The position numbers and the translations under genes are program-made. DNA of 64,000 nucleotides, taken from positions 4,836,001 through 4,900,000 of the forward strand of contig NZ_CP022736.1 of NCBI RefSeq assembly GCF_002257565.1, written 5' to 3'. Shown piece after piece: positions 34,633-43,881 of this stretch (positions are counted from its first letter, which is position 1; every line of letters begins with the position of its first letter). Source of the DNA: Herbaspirillum sp. meg3 (GTDB lineage Bacteria > Pseudomonadota > Gammaproteobacteria > Burkholderiales > Burkholderiaceae_D). The notes under the pieces were generated by a model. The model saw only the letters and a list, made by a program, of their open reading frames with translations, was not told the origin of the DNA and made no database searches.

Positions 34633-37407
34633 TTAAACCAGCTTGCCGTGGCACTGCTTGTATTTCTTGCCGCTGCCGCATGGGCATGGATCGTTGCGGC
34701 CGACCTTCGGCAGACCGTTGACCAGCGGCTGTTCGCTGCTGCCATCGTTGCTGTCGGGGTTGGCGGTCGGCGCCAGCAATTCTTCCGGCGCTGCATCGGC
34801 GTCGAAATCGGCGTGCTGATAATGCACGTTTTCGACATGCGACTGGCCGAGGTTTTCTTCCGCAGCTTCGATTTCTTCGCGGCTTTGAATACGCACGGTC
34901 ATGACGATCTTGATCACTTCGTTCTTGATCAGGTCGAGCATCTGGGCAAACAATTCAAATGCTTCGCGCTTGTATTCCTGCTTCGGATTCTTCTGTGCAT
35001 AACCGCGCAGATGGATACCCTGACGCAGGTGATCCAGAGCAGCCAGATGTTCGCGCCAATGGCTGTCGATGCTTTGCAGCATGACGCTACGCTCGAAACC
35101 GCTGAATGCTTCCGTGCCGACCACATCCACCTTGGCGGCGTAGGTCGTCGCGGCTGCAGACAGAACGCGTTCCAGCAGTTCTTCTTCGGTCAGGTTAGGC
35201 TCGGCTTCCAAAATGCTGGTCAGCGGCACAGCAAGTTGCCATTCGTTGCTCAATGCAGCTTCCAGCGCCGGGATGTCCCATTGCTCTTCGACTGACTCTT
35301 CCGGCACATGGGTACGGAAGGCTTCGGTGAAGACGCCTTCACGCAGCGAGGTGATCATTTCCTCCATTTCGGCGGATTCCAGCAATTCATTACGTTGCTG
35401 ATAGATGACCTTGCGCTGATCGTTGGCGACGTCGTCGTATTCCAGCAATTGCTTGCGGATGTCGAAGTTGCGCGCTTCCACCTTGCGCTGTGCCGACTCG
35501 ATCGAGCGGGTAACAATACCGGCTTCGATCGGCTCGCCTTCCGGCATCTTCAGACGATCCATGATCGCGCGCACGCGGTCGCCGGCAAAAATGCGCAGCA
35601 GCGCGTCGTCCAGCGAGAGATAGAAACGCGAGGAGCCTGGGTCGCCCTGACGACCGGAACGGCCGCGCAACTGATTGTCGACGCGGCGGGATTCGTGACG
35701 CTCGGTACCGATGATGTGCAGACCGCCGGCACCGACCACATGGTCGTGCAGCGATTGCCATTCATCACGCAACTTTTGCGCTTGCGCCTCTTTGTCGGCA
35801 TCCGACAAAGCCGCATCCGCTTCGATGATCTGGATTTGCTTCTCGACATTGCCGCCGAGAACGATGTCGGTACCGCGACCAGCCATGTTGGTGGCGATGG
35901 TGATCATCTTCGGACGACCGGCTTGCGCAATGATTTCCGCTTCGCGTGCATGTTGCTTCGCGTTGAGGACGTTATGCGGCAGCTTGGCTTGATTCAGAAT
36001 GCCGGACAGCAGTTCGGAGTTCTCGATCGAGGTCGTACCGACCAGCACCGGTTGGCCGCGCTCGTAGCAATCCTGGATGTCCTTGACCATCGCCATGTAC
36101 TTCTCTTGCGATGTCTTGTAGACCTGATCCTGACGGTCTTTACGTGCGCTTGGGCGGTTCGGCGGGATGACCACGGTTTCCAGATTGTAGATTTCCTGGA
36201 ATTCGTAGGCTTCGGTATCGGCAGTACCGGTCATGCCGGACAGCTTGCCGTACATGCGGAAGTAGTTCTGGAACGTGATCGACGCCAGCGTCTGGTTCTC
36301 GTTCTGGATCTTGACCTTTTCCTTCGCTTCGACGGCTTGATGCAAGCCATCGGACCAGCGGCGGCCCGTCATCAGACGGCCGGTAAATTCATCGACGATC
36401 ACGACTTCGCCGTTTTGCACCACGTATTGCTGATCCTTGTGATACAGCGTGTGGGCGCGCAAGGCGGCGTAGAGGTGATGCACCAGCGAGATGTTGGAAG
36501 CGTCGTACAGCGAAGCGCCTTCCGGCAGCAAGCCCATGCTGGTCAGGATTTGTTCGGCGTGCTCGTGACCGGCTTCGGTCAGCAGAACCTGATGGCCTTT
36601 TTCGTCCTTGGTGTAATCGCCGGGGACTTCAACCTTGCCTTTGCCGTCAGGGGTTTCTTCGCCGATTTGCAGCGTCAGCAGCGGTGGCACTTCGTTGATC
36701 TTGTGATACAGATCAGTATGGTTTTCAGCCTGGCCGGAAATGATCAGTGGCGTACGCGCTTCATCAATCAGGATCGAGTCGACTTCATCGACGATCGCAA
36801 AATTGAGGCCGCGCTGCACGCGATCACCTGCGTCAAACACCATGTTGTCGCGCAGGTAATCGAAACCGAATTCGTTGTTGGTGCCGTAGGTGATGTCGGA
36901 AGCGTAAGCACCTTGCTTGAGATCATGCTCCATCTGCGACAGGTTGATACCAGTCGTCAGTCCCAGCCAGCCATACAGCTTGCCCATCCACTCGGCATCA
37001 CGCTGCGCCAGGTAATCATTGACAGTCACCACGTGCACACCCTTGCCCGACAAGGCATTCAGGTACGCAGGCAAGGTTGCCATCAGGGTTTTACCTTCGC
37101 CTGTGCGCATTTCGGCGATCTTGCCGAAGTGCAGCACCATGCCGCCGATCAGTTGCACATCGAAGTGGCGCATCTTGAGAACGCGCTTGCTGGCCTCGCG
37201 GCAGACAGCGAAAGCTTCCGGCAGGATGTCGTCCAGCTTGGCGCCGTCGGCCACGCGTTGCTTGAATTCAGGCGTCTTGGCTTGCAGCTCGGCATCCGAC
37301 AGTTTCTCGATATCCGCCTCGAGCGCATTGATTTGGCGGACAATTTTTTGATATTGTTTGAGCAACCGCTGATTGCGGCTACCGAAAATCTGGGTCAGTA
37401 ATGACAT
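34633..37407 (-). CDS. secA: Preprotein translocase motor ATPase
   Basis: SecA (924 residues) drives unfolded proteins through SecYEG. Walker A is MRTGEGKT near residue 102, the DEAD-like VDEVDSILIDEARTPL follows, and the second ATPase half has TNMAGRGTDIVLGG. The C-terminal SecB/zinc-binding motif CPCGSGKKYKQCHG is intact. The start MSLLTQIFGSRNQRLLKQY is typical. It is transcribed alone, with a terminator after it; M23 peptidase and DciA genes are upstream. Confidence 0.98.
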   Translation of the reverse strand: MSLLTQIFGSRNQRLLKQYQKIVRQINALEADIEKLSDAELQAKTPEFKQRVADGAKLDDILPEAFAVCREASKRVLKMRHFDVQLIGGMVLHFGKIAEMRTGEGKTLMATLPAYLNALSGKGVHVVTVNDYLAQRDAEWMGKLYGWLGLTTGINLSQMEHDLKQGAYASDITYGTNNEFGFDYLRDNMVFDAGDRVQRGLNFAIVDEVDSILIDEARTPLIISGQAENHTDLYHKINEVPPLLTLQIGEETPDGKGKVEVPGDYTKDEKGHQVLLTEAGHEHAEQILTSMGLLPEGASLYDASNISLVHHLYAALRAHTLYHKDQQYVVQNGEVVIVDEFTGRLMTGRRWSDGLHQAVEAKEKVKIQNENQTLASITFQNYFRMYGKLSGMTGTADTEAYEFQEIYNLETVVIPPNRPSARKDRQDQVYKTSQEKYMAMVKDIQDCYERGQPVLVGTTSIENSELLSGILNQAKLPHNVLNAKQHAREAEIIAQAGRPKMITIATNMAGRGTDIVLGGNVEKQIQIIEADAALSDADKEAQAQKLRDEWQSLHDHVVGAGGLHIIGTERHESRRVDNQLRGRSGRQGDPGSSRFYLSLDDALLRIFAGDRVRAIMDRLKMPEGEPIEAGIVTRSIESAQRKVEARNFDIRKQLLEYDDVANDQRKVIYQQRNELLESAEMEEMITSLREGVFTEAFRTHVPEESVEEQWDIPALEAALSNEWQLAVPLTSILEAEPNLTEEELLERVLSAAATTYAAKVDVVGTEAFSGFERSVMLQSIDSHWREHLAALDHLRQGIHLRGYAQKNPKQEYKREAFELFAQMLDLIKNEVIKIVMTVRIQSREEIEAAEENLGQSHVENVHYQHADFDADAAPEELLAPTANPDSNDGSSEQPLVNGLPKVGRNDPCPCGSGKKYKQCHGKLV

Positions 37408-37734
37408 GCTTGGATTCTAAAAAAGCGCCGAAAAATGACTCTGCGCGGCAATTTTGCCCGCACGGAACCGGAATGAGGCCAATAAACCTTGGATTTTAGC
37501 ATGCAAGCGCCCCGCTTCAGTGTTCCCACGGGGTGGATGCACGAGGACTCGTGCTCGCCGTCATTGCCGACCGACAAAAGCTTCCTCAAGGCAATAATCG
37601 ACACGTCAACGCCAGATTACCTCCGGCTATGTCCGTTCGATCAGTTCACATACTGTCAATAGATTGGGCTGGGCTTTAAAGATTCAATATCGGCGACCGA
37701 TTCCCGCCGACAATCGCAATCGCACGTGAGGCGA
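37408..37734. other. Intergenic region between the M23 peptidase gene and secA
   Basis: No supported gene in 327 bp. A 69-codon minus-strand frame (37604-37395) overlaps the secA start and has no recognisable family or secM-like arrest motif. The region carries the secA leader and candidate promoter. Confidence 0.5.
37493..37501 (-). promoter_or_regulatory. Extended -10 element upstream of secA
   Basis: On the minus strand TGCTAAAAT reads as an extended -10 (TGn plus TAAAAT), 86 bp before the secA start. No good -35 is at the right distance, so this is a tentative call. The same TGCTAAAAT occurs before the HU gene. Confidence 0.45.
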
Positions 37735-38709
37735 TCAGTGTCCGGCGACGAACACCGGCGCCGCTTTGGGACCGCCTCCCGGACTGCCCAACGCAAGGAA
37801 TTTACGCGGATCCTGCGCCACGCCACGGATGCGTACTTCGAAATGCAGGTGCGGCCCTGTCGAACGCCCGGTCGTGCCGATGTCGGCCACACGCTGGCCG
37901 CGTTTGACGATATCGCCCACTTTCACGTACAGCTGCGATGCATGCGCGTAGCGCGTGATGAGGTCATTGCCATGATCAATTTCCAGCATATTGCCGAACT
38001 GATAATGATATTCAGCGGCGATCACCACGCCTGCAGCCGCAGCAACGATGGGCGTACCGGTCGAGGCAGGAAAATCCAAACCTTCATGGAAAGCATTGTG
38101 TCCCGTAAAAGGATCCAGGCGCCAGCCGAAACTCGATGAGTTGTAGGCGACATTGACGGGTGGATTGGTGGGCAGCAGGCGCGACTTGATCTTGTCGGCC
38201 ATGAGCGTGGACTCCACCGCATTCATGTAGTCTGAGCGATGCCCTACATCGACCGCCAGCGCATCGAGCATTTTTTGCAATTCGCCCATACCCAGCTCTT
38301 GTCCTGCGCCACCGATGGACGACACCTCCATACCACCGCGACCCGGTTTTTCCTTGAAATTGAATTCTTCAGGACGCACGCCGGCCAGACCTTGCACGCG
38401 TTCACCGAGGGCATCAAGGCGCATCAGTTGCGCCTGCATTTCACCCAGTTTCACCGCCATGACGGCGAGGTTTTCCTTGAGATATTTGTCTTTGCGATCA
38501 TCTTCTTGCTGCGTCATCGACACCAGCAGTTTGTGCAGCATCGGTGAGCTTTCGCCATCGGCCGCATTGCGCAAAACGAGATAAGACAATGCAGCCGCCG
38601 AGACGGCAATGCTGATCACCAGAAAAAGCAGTACTGCAATGACATGTTTGGAAGTCAGCGTGACTGACCGTGCGCGCGTAAAGCGCGGGTGCAGCAGAAT
38701 AATTTGCAT
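37735..38709 (-). CDS. M23-family metallopeptidase, membrane-anchored
   Basis: A 324-residue protein with one N-terminal membrane anchor (about 22-48), an acidic/coiled region (about 60-130), and a C-terminal LytM/M23 domain. The active site is visible as NAFHEGLDF (zinc His and Asp) and GPHLHFEVR (HxH), so all ligands are present; it could cut peptidoglycan cross-links. The start at 38709 has AGGAG seven bases upstream. It is divergent from dciA and upstream of secA, which is a common Burkholderiales order. Confidence 0.93.
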   Translation of the reverse strand: MQIILLHPRFTRARSVTLTSKHVIAVLLFLVISIAVSAAALSYLVLRNAADGESSPMLHKLLVSMTQQEDDRKDKYLKENLAVMAVKLGEMQAQLMRLDALGERVQGLAGVRPEEFNFKEKPGRGGMEVSSIGGAGQELGMGELQKMLDALAVDVGHRSDYMNAVESTLMADKIKSRLLPTNPPVNVAYNSSSFGWRLDPFTGHNAFHEGLDFPASTGTPIVAAAAGVVIAAEYHYQFGNMLEIDHGNDLITRYAHASQLYVKVGDIVKRGQRVADIGTTGRSTGPHLHFEVRIRGVAQDPRKFLALGSPGGGPKAAPVFVAGH

Positions 38710-38725
38710 CTTTACTCCTTTGACT

Positions 38726-38744
38726 CTCATCCTCTTCGGATGAG
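38726..38744. other. Hairpin in the M23 peptidase-dciA divergent interval
   Basis: A perfect 7-bp inverted repeat (38726-38732 with 38738-38744) in the 53-bp gap between two divergent genes; a candidate operator. Confidence 0.4.
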
Positions 38745-38762
38745 ATGTGATAAGGTTTAAAG

Positions 38763-39272
38763 ATGAAGTCTCGCTCCACATTTACCCCTTATCGCCGTGG
38801 TCCGTCGGCTGCGCAACTGATGCGCAAGCCGCGGGACGCGACAGATTTTTTGACGTCGGATAATGCAATGGCAACGTTGATGCCTGCCATTACCCGGATG
38901 GCGGCGCTGCAAAAAAGCTGCGCCGCGATTCTGCCGGCTATTTTCAAATCGTGCGACGTCATGAACTTCGAAGGCGGCCAGTTGGTATTGAGCATGCCCA
39001 ATGCGGCGCTGGCCGCGAAGCTCAAACAACAATTGCCGAAGTTGCAAGAACGTCTGCTAAAAGATGGATGGCAGGTTAATGCAATCCGGATCAAAGTACA
39101 AGTTGGCAAAAACTATGTCGTTCCGCCGGTCGAGCGCCGGGTACTGACTTTGTCCACCGCAGCAGTCACCTCATTTGCAGAACTGAACGAAGCGCTGGAA
39201 GATTCAAAACAGAATCAGGCGCTCAAAACTGCACTGGCGAACATGGTACGCCGCAATACCGGCGTCAAATAG
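38763..39272 (+). CDS. dciA: DciA-type helicase loader (DUF721)
   Basis: A 169-residue DUF721 protein. The domain lies at about 45-115 (NFEGGQLVLSMPNAALAAKLKQQLP is a key beta-helix stretch) and is followed by a helical C-terminus. DciA loads the replicative helicase DnaB in bacteria that lack DnaC; that role is established in relatives and inferred here. The start ATG opens 53 bp from the divergent M23 gene. Confidence 0.83.
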   Translation: MKSRSTFTPYRRGPSAAQLMRKPRDATDFLTSDNAMATLMPAITRMAALQKSCAAILPAIFKSCDVMNFEGGQLVLSMPNAALAAKLKQQLPKLQERLLKDGWQVNAIRIKVQVGKNYVVPPVERRVLTLSTAAVTSFAELNEALEDSKQNQALKTALANMVRRNTGVK

Positions 39273-39412
39273 AAAGAGAACAGAAAGAAACCCGGCCTTG
39301 TTCTTGCTCTGGCGAAAGAGATGTTCTCCAGAGTCGCCCGGTGCAGCAAAGGCTGCATTGGCGAATGTATCGGGTAGTTGTCAGACGAAATTCGGACTAA
39401 ATACTGCGCCCA

Positions 39413-39437
39413 AAACCAGGCTTTAGACCTTGCCTGG
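39413..39437 (-). terminator. Probable terminator of lpxC
   Basis: On the minus strand a 6-bp stem (39437-39432 with 39422-39417) is followed by TTTT, 14 bp past the lpxC stop. It lies in the gap between convergent dciA and lpxC. Confidence 0.6.
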
Positions 39438-39450
39438 CTTCAGACTCCGC

Positions 39451-40386
39451 TTAGTTAAGCGCCCACTCCTGCTTGGCCTGCATCACATACGTCTGTGGCG
39501 CCGACTCCAGCGTGTCAAAAGTAACGATATCGTAGGCATCCGGCTGATCCAGCAAAGCGCGCAAGAGCTGGTTGTTCATACCGTGACCGGACTTGTGGGC
39601 GTTATAACTGGCCAGCAAGGGGTGACCGATCAGGTAAAGATCACCGATGGCATCGAGGATCTTGTGACGCACGAACTCATTGTCGTAGCGCAGGCCGTCT
39701 GCGTTGAGAATGCGGTATTCGTCCATCACAATCGCATTTTCGAACGAGCCGCCACGCGCCAGGCCCATGCCGCGCAAGGTTTCCACATCTTGCATGAAAC
39801 CGAAGGTACGCGCCCGCGCGATTTCCTTCACGTAGGACTCGATGGCGAAATCGACTTCGGCCGTTTGTCCGGTGCCGTCGACCGCCGGGTGATTAAATTC
39901 GATGAAGAACTTTAGTTTGAAACCGTTGTAAGGCTCGAGACGCGCCCACTTTTCCTTGTCGCCCTGACCTTCACGCACTTCCACCGGCTTTTTGACACGG
40001 ATAAATTTCTTCGGCGAGTTTTGCTCCTGCAGACCCGCTTGCTGCAGCAGGAACACGAACGAAGACGCCGAACCATCCATGATGGGAATTTCTTCGGCGG
40101 TCAGATCGATGTACAGATTGTCGATGCCGAGACCAGCGCAAGCCGATAGCAGATGTTCAACGGTCGAGACGCGCGCACCGTCCTTCGACAGCACCGAGGC
40201 CATGCGGGTGTCGCCCACGCCGGTGGCCGACGCGGGGAATTCCACGACAGGATCAAGGTCGATGCGGCGGAAAACAATCCCGGTATCGACAGCAGCCGGA
40301 CGCAGGGTCAGTTCCACCTTGGTGCCGGAATGCAAACCGACGCCGACGGTCTGGACGAGATTTTTAATGGTGCGCTGTTTTAACAT
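39451..40386 (-). CDS. lpxC: UDP-3-O-acyl-GlcNAc deacetylase
   Basis: LpxC (311 residues) does the committed step of lipid A synthesis, a zinc-dependent deacetylation. The zinc ligands are His78 (STVEHLLSA), His241 and Asp245 (RHKILDAIGD), equivalent to E. coli His79/His238/Asp242. The start at 40386 matches the family start MLKQRTIKN; the ORF is open further upstream but without support. A TATAAT lies only 7 bp upstream of the ATG. It follows ftsZ and a peroxiredoxin gene on the same strand, as usual at the dcw cluster end. Confidence 0.97.
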   Translation of the reverse strand: MLKQRTIKNLVQTVGVGLHSGTKVELTLRPAAVDTGIVFRRIDLDPVVEFPASATGVGDTRMASVLSKDGARVSTVEHLLSACAGLGIDNLYIDLTAEEIPIMDGSASSFVFLLQQAGLQEQNSPKKFIRVKKPVEVREGQGDKEKWARLEPYNGFKLKFFIEFNHPAVDGTGQTAEVDFAIESYVKEIARARTFGFMQDVETLRGMGLARGGSFENAIVMDEYRILNADGLRYDNEFVRHKILDAIGDLYLIGHPLLASYNAHKSGHGMNNQLLRALLDQPDAYDIVTFDTLESAPQTYVMQAKQEWALN

Positions 40387-40470
40387 CCCGCCATTATAGC
40401 CAAGATGGCATCGGGCCTGCTGCCGGCATGCGGACTGTTGCAAAAAAGTTCCCGCACTGCAAAAGAAGGT

Positions 40471-40516
40471 AAAAAGCGCGGAAACAGCCCTTTCGGACCG
40501 CCTTCCGCGCCTTTTT
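40471..40516 (-). terminator. Terminator after the peroxiredoxin gene
   Basis: Arms 40471-40482 and 40504-40516 pair over 12 bp with one bulge and are flanked by A- and T-runs, so it may work both ways. A second imperfect hairpin (40528-40559, about 12 bp) lies between it and the peroxiredoxin stop. Read-through would lead to lpxC. Confidence 0.75.
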
Positions 40517-40581
40517 TGGTACTCGTCCGGGGTGAATCAGTCCGGGACTGATCCACCCGAACAGGTACAGATCAACCGTGC

Positions 40582-41088
40582 TTAGCCGAGTTGGCCCAAC
40601 AGTGTTTCTGCGTTGGAGACTTCAAACTTGCCCGGTGCTTCCAGATTCAATTGCTTGACCACACCGTCTTCCAGCAGCATCGAATAACGCTGCGAACGTA
40701 CGCCCATGCCCTTTTCAGTCAGGTCGAATTCCAGGCCCACGGCCTTGGTGAAAGTCGCGCTACCGTCAGCCAGCATGCGCACCACGCCGGTTGCCTTTTG
40801 ATCGCGGCCCCATGCGCCCATCACGAACGCGTCGTTGACCGAGATGCACCAGATTTCATCAACGCCCTTGGCCTTGAATTGAGCAGCGTGCTGGATGTAG
40901 CCCGGCACATGCTTGGCGGAACAGGTCGGAGTAAAAGCGCCAGGCAATGCAAACAAGGCAATCTTCTTACCCTTGACCAGATCGGACACCTTGAATGTGT
41001 TCGGGCCGAGCGAGCAACCTTCGGTTTCGGTCTCGATGAATTCAGCCAGTGCGGCTTCCGGCAGGCGATCGCCAACTTTAATGGTCAT
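40582..41088 (-). CDS. Prx5-type peroxiredoxin
   Basis: A 168-residue peroxiredoxin of the Prx5/AhpE-like atypical group. The peroxidatic Cys is in PGAFTPTCSAKHVPGY near residue 56, with the conserved Thr and Pro of the active site; the catalytic Arg is probably in the GVRSQRYSMLLEDG segment. It reduces hydroperoxides using a thiol donor (glutaredoxin/glutathione or thioredoxin). It lies between ftsZ and lpxC, as in many Burkholderiales. Confidence 0.94.
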   Translation of the reverse strand: MTIKVGDRLPEAALAEFIETETEGCSLGPNTFKVSDLVKGKKIALFALPGAFTPTCSAKHVPGYIQHAAQFKAKGVDEIWCISVNDAFVMGAWGRDQKATGVVRMLADGSATFTKAVGLEFDLTEKGMGVRSQRYSMLLEDGVVKQLNLEAPGKFEVSNAETLLGQLG

Positions 41089-41168
41089 GATGATTTCCTT
41101 CTTGTGAGTAATTCAATAATTCGGGAATGCTCGGTCTGCTCTGCCCGATGCATCTGTGCAGGCAGACG

Positions 41169-41196
41169 AAAAAACGCCGCGCACAAAGGCGCGGCG
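41169..41196 (-). terminator. Rho-independent terminator of ftsZ / dcw cluster
   Basis: On the minus strand an 8-bp GC-rich stem (41196-41189 with 41182-41175, 6-nt loop) is followed by six T residues (A-run 41169-41174). A second perfect 10-bp hairpin (41230-41255) lies nearer the ftsZ stop, without a T-tract. Confidence 0.88.
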
Positions 41197-41298
41197 CGCA
41201 GGCGATAGTATGCCTGTTTATGACCAAGGTTGCTGCCTGCCGAAACAGGCAGCAATCCGAAGTCAACTTTGCTTATGCTGCCAACTTAGTCAGCTTGC

Positions 41299-42495
41299 TC
41301 AGTCAGCCTGTTTGCGCAGGAAAGCCGGAATGTCATACGTTTCCATGCCATTCTTTTCCAGCGCACGCACAGTGTCGGAAGCCGACTCGCGACGCCATAC
41401 CGCCGGCGCCTTCATGCCACCGAAAGCTGCGCCGGTTTGCGCGCCGCCGTGGGTGCCATTGTTCATCGTACCGGTGCCGGCCATCATCGGCTCATTGTGC
41501 GTACCGGTGCGCAGCATTGGCGTCTGCACCAATTGCACCGACTTGCGGCTGCGGCCCAGACCAGTTGCCACGACAGTCACGCGGATGTCGTCGCCCATGG
41601 TGTCGTCGTAGGCGATACCTTGTGCGATCGATGCATCAGCTGCAGCGAAAGCGCGGACAGTCGCCATGACTTCCTTGATTTCCTTACCCTTGAGGCTACG
41701 GCTGGCGGTCACATTGACCAGCACGCCGCGCGCGCCAGACAGGTCGATACCGTCGAGCAGCGGCGATGCCACAGCCTGCTCTGCCGCCACACGGGCGCGA
41801 TCCACGCCGGAAGCGGTTGCCGTACCCATCATGGCCTTGCCCTGCTCACCCATGATGGTCTTGACGTCGTTGAAGTCGACGTTGATGTGGCCCGGCACAT
41901 TGATGATTTCAGCAATACCGGCGACGGCGTTGTTCAGCACGTCATCAGCATGGCCCAGCCATTCGATCATGCTGTCGTCTTCGTAGATCTCTTCCAGCTT
42001 TTCGTTCAGGATGATGATCAGCGAATCGACGTGCTGCGCCAGTTCTTCCAGACCCTGATCAGCGATGTCCATGCACTTCTGACCTTCGTACGAGAACGGC
42101 TTGGAGACCACTGCAACGGTCAGTGCGCCCAGCGACTTGGCTACTTCAGCCACCACCGGTGCCGCACCGGTACCCGTGCCGCCACCCATGCCTGCGGCGA
42201 TGAACACCATGTGCGCACCGCGCAGCGCATCTTCGATGCGCGAGCGGGTTTCTTCGGCCAGACGGCGGCCGACTTGCGGCTGCATGCCGGCGCCCAGACC
42301 GGTTTCACCGATCTGGATGACGTTGTCGGCCTTCGACATCTTCAATGCTTGCGCATCTGTGTTCGCTGCAATGAACTCAACGCCGGACACGCCCTTGTTG
42401 ATCATGTGCTGCACCGCGTTGCCGCCTGCACCGCCCACGCCCACGACCTTGATGATCGTGCCGAGAGTGGCGTTGTCGAGCATATCTATTTCCAT
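41299..42495 (-). CDS. ftsZ: Cell division GTPase FtsZ
   Basis: FtsZ (398 residues) polymerises into the Z-ring. The tubulin signature GGGTGTG is at 104-110, and the T7 synergy loop NVDFNDVKTIM follows at about 203. The C-terminal conserved peptide YDIPAFLRKQAD binds FtsA and ZipA-like partners; a Gly/Met-rich linker precedes it. An AAGGAG lies before the ATG. Last gene of the dcw cluster; a 143-bp gap separates it from ftsA. Confidence 0.98.
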   Translation of the reverse strand: MEIDMLDNATLGTIIKVVGVGGAGGNAVQHMINKGVSGVEFIAANTDAQALKMSKADNVIQIGETGLGAGMQPQVGRRLAEETRSRIEDALRGAHMVFIAAGMGGGTGTGAAPVVAEVAKSLGALTVAVVSKPFSYEGQKCMDIADQGLEELAQHVDSLIIILNEKLEEIYEDDSMIEWLGHADDVLNNAVAGIAEIINVPGHINVDFNDVKTIMGEQGKAMMGTATASGVDRARVAAEQAVASPLLDGIDLSGARGVLVNVTASRSLKGKEIKEVMATVRAFAAADASIAQGIAYDDTMGDDIRVTVVATGLGRSRKSVQLVQTPMLRTGTHNEPMMAGTGTMNNGTHGGAQTGAAFGGMKAPAVWRRESASDTVRALEKNGMETYDIPAFLRKQAD

Positions 42496-42638
42496 GATGA
42501 CTCCTTAAATATATGTATGTGCAGCTTGCAGTTGATAGGCATCACGCGGTGTGACGACTAGCAACTGAGAACTGCGTGTTGCTGATCCGAAGAACTGAAT
42601 GACTAAAAAACGAGTAACCAAATGAATGACGCGACTGC

Positions 42639-43871
42639 TTAAAAATTACCTAAAAACCATTCCTTCATGCGCTGCCAGATTGCCTTTACCGAACCTTCCT
42701 GTCGGGTGACGATGTACCCGCGCAGATATTGCTTTTTCGCTTCCAACAACAACCCCAAAACCGTCGAATAGCGTGGGCTGCGCACCACATCAGCCAGTTG
42801 GCCGCTATATTCCGGTGTCCCCAGTCGGGCAGGCTTGAGGAAGATGTCCTCTGCCAGCTCAATCATCCCTGGCATCATCGCGGAGCCGCCGGTGAGGACG
42901 ATGCCTGACGACAGCACCTCTTCGTAACCGGACTCGCGCACCACCTGATGCACTAATGCAAACAACTCTTCCACGCGCGGCTCGATCACCGCCGCCAGCG
43001 CCTGGCGCGACAAAGTGCGCGGATTGCGGTCACCCAGTCCCGGCACTTCCAGCGTCTCGGTCGGATCCGCCAGGATTTGCTTCGCCACGCCGTAACGCAG
43101 CTTGATTTCTTCCGCTTCCAGCGTCGGCGTACGCAAGGCCATCGCGATGTCGTTGGTGATCTGGTCGCCGGCGATCGGAATCACTGCAGTGTGGCGAATT
43201 GCGCCTTCGGTAAACACCGCCACATCTGTCGTGCCACCGCCGATATCGACCAGCACCACGCCCAGTTCACGCTCGTCCGGGGTCAGCACGGAATCGGCAG
43301 AAGCCATCGGCTGCAGAATCAGATCGGACACTTCCAGACCGCAGCGGCGCACGCACTTCACAATGTTCTGCACCGCCGACACCGCGCCGGTCACGATGTG
43401 CACTTTTACCTCGAGTCGGATGCCGCTCATGCCGATTGGTTCACGCACATCTTCCTGATTGTCGACGATGAATTCCTGCGGCACGGTATGCAGCAATTGC
43501 TGATCGGTCGGGATGTTGACGGCCTTGGCGGTTTCGATAACGCGCGACACGTCCGCAGCGCTGACTTCCTTGTCCTTGATGGCCACCATGCCGCTCGAAT
43601 TGAAGCTGCGGATATGACTGCCCGCGATGCCGGTATAGACATTGCGAATCTTGCAATCCGCCATCAGCTCGGCCTCTTCCAGCGCGCGCTGGATCGATTC
43701 GACCGTGGCTTCGATGTTGACCACCACGCCCTTCTTCAATCCCTTGGATTCGGACTGGCCCAGGCCGATCACTTCGTGGCGTCCGTCCTGCAATACTTCC
43801 GCCACCACGGCCACCACCTTGGAGGTGCCGATGTCGAGACCGACGATCAGGTTTTTTGCGTCTTTTGTCAT
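42639..43871 (-). CDS. ftsA: Cell division protein FtsA
   Basis: FtsA (410 residues) is the actin-like anchor of FtsZ to the membrane. The actin fold is visible from VGLDIGTSKVVAVVAE through GVVLVDIGGGTTDVAVF and IVLTGGSAMMPG. The C-terminus AIWQRMKEWFLGNF is the amphipathic membrane-targeting helix. It follows ftsQ by 10 bp. Confidence 0.98.
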   Translation of the reverse strand: MTKDAKNLIVGLDIGTSKVVAVVAEVLQDGRHEVIGLGQSESKGLKKGVVVNIEATVESIQRALEEAELMADCKIRNVYTGIAGSHIRSFNSSGMVAIKDKEVSAADVSRVIETAKAVNIPTDQQLLHTVPQEFIVDNQEDVREPIGMSGIRLEVKVHIVTGAVSAVQNIVKCVRRCGLEVSDLILQPMASADSVLTPDERELGVVLVDIGGGTTDVAVFTEGAIRHTAVIPIAGDQITNDIAMALRTPTLEAEEIKLRYGVAKQILADPTETLEVPGLGDRNPRTLSRQALAAVIEPRVEELFALVHQVVRESGYEEVLSSGIVLTGGSAMMPGMIELAEDIFLKPARLGTPEYSGQLADVVRSPRYSTVLGLLLEAKKQYLRGYIVTRQEGSVKAIWQRMKEWFLGNF

Positions 43872-43881
43872 ATCGTTCCGC

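Noticed and set aside
35308..37401. 697-codon plus-strand frame opposite secA
   Set aside because: Antisense of secA with no recognisable domain.
37395..37604. 69-codon frame before secA as a SecM-like arrest peptide
   Set aside because: No signal sequence or arrest motif, and it overlaps the secA start.
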